Part shown: piece after piece, positions 58,881 through 64,000 of the stretch
Layout of the letters: each line of letters opens with the position of its first letter
Numbering within the stretch: position 1 is the first letter of the stretch
From: Candidatus Mesenet endosymbiont of Phosphuga atrata
GTDB lineage: Bacteria > Pseudomonadota > Alphaproteobacteria > Rickettsiales > Anaplasmataceae
NCBI RefSeq assembly: GCF_964020175.1
Contig: NZ_OZ026541.1
Coordinates: 620,001-684,000, forward strand
Reading direction: 5' to 3'
DNA length: 64,000 bases
Program-made: the position numbers and the translations under genes
Notes under the pieces: model-generated
The model's input: the letters and a program-made list of their open reading frames with translations, nothing else
Told to the model about the DNA's origin: nothing
The model's database searches: none

Positions 58881-59252
58881 AGTTTTTCAATTTAAAAATT
58901 AAAGTTTTTATTGTACAGCTTAGGCTAGTATGAAAGATAAATTTCAATCATAAAGCTGAGGTAAGAACTGGAAAAGCTGCAGATGCAAGTTGAAGAAATA
59001 CCAGGTTCTAATATGAATGCAGCAGAAGTGCAATCTCATAGCAGCAGTGGTAGGTTTAATACAATTTAACAAAAATAAGACAGATTAGCATTTTGTTAAA
59101 ATGTTGCATTCTTCATAACACATCTCGCTATAGTAGAGCAGTTTTGTTGTTAGAGGGAGAAATATTATGGGTAATGCTGATTGGTTATTATTAATTAGTT
59201 AATAATTATTTCAAGATATTATTAAATTTAATAACTTAAACTATACTGCTAA
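58881..59252. other. Gap with a coiled-coil gene relic
   Basis: A plus-strand stretch ending at the stop near 59068 reads LEKLQMQVEEIPGSNMNAAE...SSSGRFNTI and looks like the C-terminal tail of a lost coiled-coil gene. From 59070 to 59252 the sequence is AT-rich and I see only a ten-codon frame behind a good GAGGGAG site, which is too short to call. Confidence 0.4.
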
Positions 59253-60089
59253 TTAATTTACATACATTGAATCAGGAAGTCCTGTCTCACTGCTTCTAAA
59301 GCATTCAAGGGTAAGGGCATTCTTCAAAGCAGTAGATAAATTTGTATTTGGGTCTTTACCTTTTTCACAAACTTTCGCTATTACAAAACACATAACTGCA
59401 AGAGCTGCTACTCCAATAAATATCCCAGCAGCAATGATAGGGTTAAACTCTGTTACACCAACTGATAAAGCTACTGCAGCGTAAATCCCTACTGCTATAA
59501 ATGGAGAAGCTATCATAGTGGCATATACAGCCTTCTTCGTTAAACTAAGCTCTCTGTTGTTACTTGCTACTTTATCTACTATCACTTGTGTTTGATAATC
59601 ATTAGCAACAATGGAGCTGCTTGTGTTTAACATTGGTAATTTTGCATATTGTTTAAAATTTAAATCTTCTGTAGAATCAAAGTCCTCTGTTATTGAGGAT
59701 TGTATCTCAGGTTGTTGTGTATCCTCTTTTTTATCAAAACTAACATAATCAAGTAGGTTATCATTTTTTTGCTGATCATTAATTTTTACTAAATTCAGGT
59801 TTTGTATAGCTTTTATTCTCTTATTTCTATTACTGAATCCACTATCTTGAGTTATAAATCCAACTTTCCTGCCAAAATGGCTATCAACATTAAAACCAGT
59901 ACCATAAAACAATCCTACTAAAACCACATTATTGACTGAAGTTAATACCCTAACAGAGGAATAGAAGATAGGTACATTATTACCTATGCCAATAGCTTGA
60001 TCTGGTTTGCATATTTCCAGCATCATTGGCATTCTCAATTGTGTATTATGATCTAAAGGGTTAAAAATTATTGTTGAAATTGGAATCAC
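59253..60089 (-). CDS. Hypothetical protein with two C-terminal TM segments
   Basis: The annotated frame begins at GTG 60089 (278 codons), but the same frame is open upstream to about 60230 without an ATG, encoding plausible protein (NSQYYAANFIRYLLYQENPY, then FNAIEDTNHISV). The true start is therefore unclear, or the 5' end was lost or shifted. The C-terminal part has two membrane segments (AVYATMIASPFIAVGIYAAVAL and FNPIIAAGIFIGVAALAVMCFVIAKV, about 185-245) followed by a short polar tail. No family is recognised. It lies directly downstream of the lipase gene on the same strand. Confidence 0.6.
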   Translation of the reverse strand: MIPISTIIFNPLDHNTQLRMPMMLEICKPDQAIGIGNNVPIFYSSVRVLTSVNNVVLVGLFYGTGFNVDSHFGRKVGFITQDSGFSNRNKRIKAIQNLNLVKINDQQKNDNLLDYVSFDKKEDTQQPEIQSSITEDFDSTEDLNFKQYAKLPMLNTSSSIVANDYQTQVIVDKVASNNRELSLTKKAVYATMIASPFIAVGIYAAVALSVGVTEFNPIIAAGIFIGVAALAVMCFVIAKVCEKGKDPNTNLSTALKNALTLECFRSSETGLPDSMYVN

Positions 60090-60208
60090 ACTTATATGGT
60101 TAGTATCTTCTATTGCGTTAAAGCATACATATGGATTTTCCTGATATAAAAGATATCTTATAAAGTTAGCAGCGTAGTATTGACTATTACCTAAGACTAC
60201 ATTGTTAA

Positions 60209-61177
60209 TTAGGATGAATGATCTAGAAAGATAGTAAAAGATAGATGCACTATATCAGGTTGGAAATCGCTTTCTTGCATCATATTAATAGCTTGATAAT
60301 AGCCATCTATTTTATGAACAGTATATTCTGGCATTACTGATATTCTTAATTGTGTGCCTACATGAACATAGCCTAAAAAACCAGGTGCTACTGCTGGAAC
60401 TGGATCGCATCTATGTTGAGTTACTCTGACAGTCCTATTTGGAAGAGCTTTATTGTAAATTTCACTAGCAGTAAGATCAAAGACTCTTGGATCAGCAAAG
60501 GTTGCAACATGAAGATCTTGAGCACCTATTACTTTACTTAGAAAAAGAGCAGCTATTTTAGCGATAGCTCCCCCCATACTATGACCTGTAAGATAAAATT
60601 TAAAATCTTTAATTTCCAATTTTTGTTCATCAGAATAAGTTTTTATAATATCAGCAAGACACTTTCTTGAATCTTTAAATGAATTATAAAAACCATAATG
60701 CACCCTTCCACCTTCAGATAAAAACTCTAGGATAGTAAGCCATGCATTAATATCAGTCATAATATCATCAAAACCTTGAGTACCACGATAAGCTATGGTT
60801 ATTTCTCTATCTTTTGTAAAAACAAAGCCAGCTAACGTTCCATTAGTGTGGTAGAATGGAATAATATTGTATCCTTCTTTGATAAATTCAGCTTTAGTCT
60901 TATACACTGCTTCAGATAATTTTATATCATTATTACCATAGGTTATTTTGGAGAAAGTGCACATCTTCAATAACTTTTTTTTGTTAAACCCTGCAATTTC
61001 TATTTCGTCTGGGTCAGGGTAATCTATTAATTCAAAGCTGTCTAAGCTGTCAGTATGATGTACAGTTTCAGTATCATTAATATTTAGGGTTTCTACTTTT
61101 TTAGCTTCAGATTCTGCAGAACAGTGCTGCAATTCATCCCAAATAGATTTTTGACCTTCTATTGAATCTTCACTCAT
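60209..61177 (-). CDS. Class 3 lipase-like protein
   Basis: An alpha/beta hydrolase of the Lipase_3 family, 322 residues from ATG 61177; a TTG at 61189 is also open, but GAGGGGGAT sits correctly before the ATG. The catalytic triad appears complete: S200 in GHSMGGA, D258 in RCDPVPA, and H272 in YVHVGTQL. The oxyanion region is TIAYRGTQGFDD. The first 60 residues are acidic and probably disordered. There is no signal peptide, so export, if any, would be by another route. Such lipases occur among intracellular-pathogen effectors; that role here is inference. Confidence 0.85.
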   Translation of the reverse strand: MSEDSIEGQKSIWDELQHCSAESEAKKVETLNINDTETVHHTDSLDSFELIDYPDPDEIEIAGFNKKKLLKMCTFSKITYGNNDIKLSEAVYKTKAEFIKEGYNIIPFYHTNGTLAGFVFTKDREITIAYRGTQGFDDIMTDINAWLTILEFLSEGGRVHYGFYNSFKDSRKCLADIIKTYSDEQKLEIKDFKFYLTGHSMGGAIAKIAALFLSKVIGAQDLHVATFADPRVFDLTASEIYNKALPNRTVRVTQHRCDPVPAVAPGFLGYVHVGTQLRISVMPEYTVHKIDGYYQAINMMQESDFQPDIVHLSFTIFLDHSS

Positions 61178-61213
61178 TATCCCCCTCAATATATTAATTA
61201 AGTATATTATTAA

Positions 61214-61242
61214 ATCTTAATTTTATAAAGTAAATTGTTCAA
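61214..61242 (-). promoter_or_regulatory. Candidate promoter of the lipase gene
   Basis: On the minus strand TTGAAC and TAAGAT are separated by 17 bases, with the -10 box about 37 bases upstream of the ATG at 61177. The AT-rich context weakens the call. The rest of the gap to the tRNA (61243-61557) shows nothing coding. Confidence 0.4.
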
Positions 61243-61557
61243 TTCTTAAAAGAGATCATAAGATTTTCTTTATTTACAACGTGGCTAAACAAATAAGTTT
61301 ATAAAAAATATTGTCCTCTTTAGCATTAACAGCATTTTATTTATTTACTCTTACTTCATTCTCTCAAAACCATATAGAAGTACCCATATTTTAGAGAAAA
61401 AAGGTAAGAAATGCTACATTATGGAAAACAAAACATAGGATTATTTGAAGTATAATTGAATACCAAAGTATACATGTATACCGAGCAAAATAGGCTACTG
61501 TAGCAGGTTTAAGATCATGCTAATATTAGAATAGAGAACAGTTCGTACAGGTTGCTA

Positions 61558-61633
61558 TGGTGGAGGCAAGCGGAGTCGAACCGCTGACCTTCTGCGTGCA
61601 AAACAGACGCTCTACCAGCTAAGCTATGCCCCC
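61558..61633 (-). tRNA. tRNA-Ala (anticodon UGC)
   Basis: A 76-base tRNA with encoded CCA. The acceptor stem pairs GGGGGCA with TGCCTCC and contains G3:U70, the alanine identity pair, followed by discriminator A. The D-loop has AGCTGGTAGAG, the anticodon arm CTGTTTTGCACGCAG with UGC, and the T-arm CAGCGGTTCGACTCCGCTT-type sequence. The cloverleaf is complete. Confidence 0.97.
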
Positions 61634-61739
61634 ATATAAAAATAAATAAGACATTACACAACCATCTTGATAATAAGACACCTAAGGTCAATATACAAGA
61701 AAAACCTTTATACTGCCTTAAATAAATTTAATAAATAAT

Positions 61740-62189
61740 TTAACTTGCTACAACAACGACTCTACGATTTTTAGACCAAGCTCTTTCATCATTGCCAATA
61801 ATCTCAGGTTCCGATTCTCCTTTAGATTCAGTATATATTCTATACTTTAAAGATTGATTACAACTTATTATATATTCTTTTATTGCATCTGCACGTCTTT
61901 TTCCTAGAGTGAGGTTATACTTTTTTTTGTTGCGGCCATTAGATACACAACATTGATCAGTATATCCTATTATTTTAATTACCTTATCAGGGTTAATTTG
62001 TAAAAACTCTATAGTGTCTAACAATTGTAACTTACTTTCATCTGTAATTTCTGATTTATCACACGAAAAATAAACTTTCCAAACCTTTTGACTATTGTGT
62101 AGCATAGGGAACGTACTTTTTATGAGACAACCACTAGAGCCAAACATTAAAATAAATAATAATAACAGTACGGATACCCTATGGTACAT
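61740..62189 (-). CDS. pal: OmpA-family peptidoglycan-associated lipoprotein (Pal-like)
   Basis: A 149-residue outer-membrane lipoprotein. The signal peptide ends in the lipobox GSSGC (lipidated Cys at residue 21). The OmpA_C domain follows: VYFSCDKSEITDESK, then IKIIGYTDQCC...NLTLGKRRADAIKEYI, and NRRVVVV at the end. It would bind peptidoglycan-type stem structures and interact with Tol. The domain is complete and the size is normal; extra Cys residues are present in the TDQCC segment. Confidence 0.88.
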   Translation of the reverse strand: MYHRVSVLLLLFILMFGSSGCLIKSTFPMLHNSQKVWKVYFSCDKSEITDESKLQLLDTIEFLQINPDKVIKIIGYTDQCCVSNGRNKKKYNLTLGKRRADAIKEYIISCNQSLKYRIYTESKGESEPEIIGNDERAWSKNRRVVVVAS

Positions 62190-62543
62190 TAAATTTCTTT
62201 TATTTAATAATTAATTAATTTTATTGCACACTATGTAATAGTCAATACTTCTGTTAGAGCAAGACTAGATTTTCGTAATTTTAAAAGAAAAGAGTATATG
62301 ATATTTTAGTTAAAAACTATATTACTTACAGTACAATTATCTAATTTTTGAATTAACCTATCTTTTTATTCCTATACAATTAATATTGTAAATCTTTTAC
62401 AAAACATAGGATATTAACGAAAAAATAGCTTGTGGGTATAAACTCTTTCACAATAAATGTAAATTTTAGTGTACAATAATCTTATTAATGGTTTTCTAAC
62501 GCTTGCAACGCTATACTAATAGTTCTAAAACCTAGGAACAAAG
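62190..62543. other. Intergenic region upstream of virB3
   Basis: About 350 AT-rich bases between the divergent pal and virB3 genes. No coding frame. It must hold the promoters of both; several TATACT/TATAAT-like hexamers occur but I cannot select one with confidence. Confidence 0.4.
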
Positions 62544-62843
62544 ATGGCTAATACTGGCAATGTAAAAACAGATCAATTGTTTAAAGGATTAACAAGACCA
62601 GCAATGCTATTTGGTGTTAGCTATATTTTTTCTGTATTCAATCTTTTAACTATTATGATGCTCTTTGTGTTTTTAGAGGATCTTAGGGTTCTTTTTATTT
62701 TAGGTCCAATAATTCATGGAGCAGGATATATCGCTTCAACAAAAGAGCCACTATTCGTTGAATTATTTATGATAAAAATGCAAAAATGCTCCAAGTGCTT
62801 AAATCGCTTTTATCATGGGACAAATTCATATGATATAACGTAA
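62544..62843 (+). CDS. virB3: Type IV secretion protein VirB3
   Basis: A 99-residue inner-membrane protein of the P-type T4SS. The order is typical: an N-terminal polar segment, the conserved LFKGLTRPAMLFGV, two membrane segments (FSVFNLLTIMMLFVFL and VLFILGPIIHGAGYIA) and KEPLFVELFMIK. It is followed two bases later by virB4, the usual order. In Rickettsiales virB3-virB4-virB6 genes form one operon, of which only the start is visible. Confidence 0.93.
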   Translation: MANTGNVKTDQLFKGLTRPAMLFGVSYIFSVFNLLTIMMLFVFLEDLRVLFILGPIIHGAGYIASTKEPLFVELFMIKMQKCSKCLNRFYHGTNSYDIT

Positions 62844-62845
62844 AA

Positions 62846-64000
62846 ATGTTTAAACTAAGAACGTTAGAATCAAGCAACAGCAGTATAATAAGAAGGGAAA
62901 TTCATTCTGCTAATTTTATACCCTATTCTCATCATTGGAATAGCACAACTTTAATGACAAAAGAAGGTTATATGTTAAAAGTTGTAAAGCTTGATGGCTT
63001 TGCTTTTGAGACTGCAGATGATGAAGATTTATCTATACAGAACTCTATTAGAAATCAAGTATTGCGTAGTATTTCATCACCTACATTTGGGCTGTATTTT
63101 CATATAATAAGACGAAGAAAAGATGCCTTTTCTGATGGTTTTGCTGGTAAAAGACTTTCCAATTACTTTTCTGACTATGTGAATCTAAAATGGAGAGAAA
63201 AACACTCAACAAGACAATCGTTTATTAATGAGCTGTATATTACAATTGTTCGTAAATTTGACAGAAAGGGAGTAGAATTTCTCAGCTACTTATTACAAAA
63301 ATTTGACAATGTAACCTCAAAACATGCGCGTGAAAATGACATGAGGGCTACATACGAAGATCTAGAAGAGATGACAAATCGTGTAGTTGTAAGCTTACGC
63401 AATTACGGACCTCGTGTACTTAAGGTACGTGAGACTTCTGGTAGTTTATTTTGTGAAATTACAGAATTTTTATCAAAAATTGTAAATTGTGGTTTTGTAA
63501 CTAATGCACTTTTTCCAATTACAACTGAAATTGCAAAATACTTACCATTGAATAGATTATATTTCGGTCATAAGATGATACAAATAGTCTCCCATGATAG
63601 AAATAAGTATGCTGGTATAATTAGTGTTAAAGAATATGGTCAGCATACTTTTGCTGGCATGTTAGATAGCTTCTTGCAACTTCCATATGAATTTATAATT
63701 ACACAATCATTTGAGTTCACAAATCGTCAGATGGCAATTACAAAAATGCAAATTCAACAAAATCGTATGATGCAATCTGCAGATAAGGCGATTTCACAGG
63801 TTGTTGAAATTTCACAAGCTCTTGATGATGCGATGAGTGGTAGAATTGCATTTGGCAACCACCATTTAACTATTTTGTGTATAGAAAAAACACCAAAAAC
63901 TTTAGATAATGCTTTAGCGTTAATTGAAGCCGAACTTTCAAATTGTGGTATTTATCCAGTTAGAGAGAGAATAAATCTTGAGCCAGCTTTTTGGGCACAA
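62846..64000 (+). CDS. virB4: Type IV secretion ATPase VirB4 (5' part, cut by window edge)
   Basis: An open frame of 385 codons without a stop runs off the right end. It begins two bases after virB3. The visible part is the N-terminal VirB4 domain (SSIIRREIHSANFIPYSHHW, then FAFETADDEDLSIQ, IYITIVRK-like strand text, and NYGPRVLKVRETSG). The ATPase Walker motifs lie further right, outside the window. VirB4 is the energising inner-membrane ATPase of the T4SS. No decay is seen. Confidence 0.95.
   Translation, partial: MFKLRTLESSNSSIIRREIHSANFIPYSHHWNSTTLMTKEGYMLKVVKLDGFAFETADDEDLSIQNSIRNQVLRSISSPTFGLYFHIIRRRKDAFSDGFAGKRLSNYFSDYVNLKWREKHSTRQSFINELYITIVRKFDRKGVEFLSYLLQKFDNVTSKHARENDMRATYEDLEEMTNRVVVSLRNYGPRVLKVRETSGSLFCEITEFLSKIVNCGFVTNALFPITTEIAKYLPLNRLYFGHKMIQIVSHDRNKYAGIISVKEYGQHTFAGMLDSFLQLPYEFIITQSFEFTNRQMAITKMQIQQNRMMQSADKAISQVVEISQALDDAMSGRIAFGNHHLTILCIEKTPKTLDNALALIEAELSNCGIYPVRERINLEPAFWAQ

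Noticed and set aside
44885-61177. Cytoplasmic incompatibility (cifA/cifB-type) genes beside the prophage
   Set aside because: I looked for CifA-like text and for a following nuclease or deubiquitinase protein in the 54213-58880 unit; neither sequence style nor motifs match.
1-64000. CRISPR arrays or rRNA genes
   Set aside because: No regularly spaced short repeats and no rRNA-like sequence were seen by eye anywhere in the window.

Overview
The window is a stretch of an AT-rich alphaproteobacterial chromosome that reads throughout as Wolbachia. The evidence is a normal housekeeping backbone interrupted by ankyrin-repeat genes, several families of decayed insertion sequences, remnants of a WO-type contractile-tailed prophage, and the start of a Rickettsiales virB3-virB4 type IV secretion operon. 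This assignment rests on gene content and protein style; no database was searched.

Layout. 1-6545: a partial membrane protein, an exported protein resembling a papain-fold protease, a protein made of ~35-residue helical repeats, miaB, secD and two small unknown genes. 6546-8090: a perfect hairpin and two nested IS256-family remnants. 8248-24449: a dense housekeeping block (dnaG, a prepilin peptidase, a putative glycosyltransferase, leuS, pccA, nusA-infB-rbfA, mnmA, a squalene/phytoene-synthase-like gene overlapping dxr). 24450-25153: a gene-free gap holding a ~288-nt candidate structured RNA closed by a perfect 14-bp stem. 25154-38900: an ankyrin gene, then two direct copies of a nested IS630/IS5/IS481 block that bracket lipA, an L28 gene with a long repeat extension, a DsbD-like gene, cycM, coiled-coil genes, a hydrolase and ankyrin genes. 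38912-44836: an Rpn-family nuclease, a secreted phospholipase D nuclease coupled to mutL, relics of an ankyrin gene and a patatin gene, and an FtsH-like AAA ATPase without protease domain. 44885-54152: a heavily decayed WO prophage segment (tail genes D, X, U, tape measure; baseplate J and I; DUF2924 protein, serine recombinase, two radC relics and an xth relic). 54213-61177: intact accessory genes of unknown function, including a large coiled-coil protein with an HPD J-domain-like segment, and a class 3 lipase. 61558-64000: tRNA-Ala(UGC), a Pal-like lipoprotein, virB3 and the 5' part of virB4.

How it fits together. The housekeeping genes cover translation (nusA-infB-rbfA, leuS, rpmB, mnmA, miaB), replication and repair (dnaG, mutL), export (secD), and cofactor, isoprenoid and respiratory functions (lipA, dxr, cycM, the DsbD-like protein). 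The accessory genes look like a host-interaction layer: ankyrin proteins, a DXD-type putative glycosyltransferase, an exported protease-like protein, two serine hydrolases, a secreted nuclease and a J-domain-like protein, together with the virB genes at the right edge. Most accessory islands adjoin IS or phage relics. The least explained loci are the 54213-58880 gene cluster, the repeat-extended L28, the helical-repeat protein at 1271-2503 and the structured element at 24654-24941.
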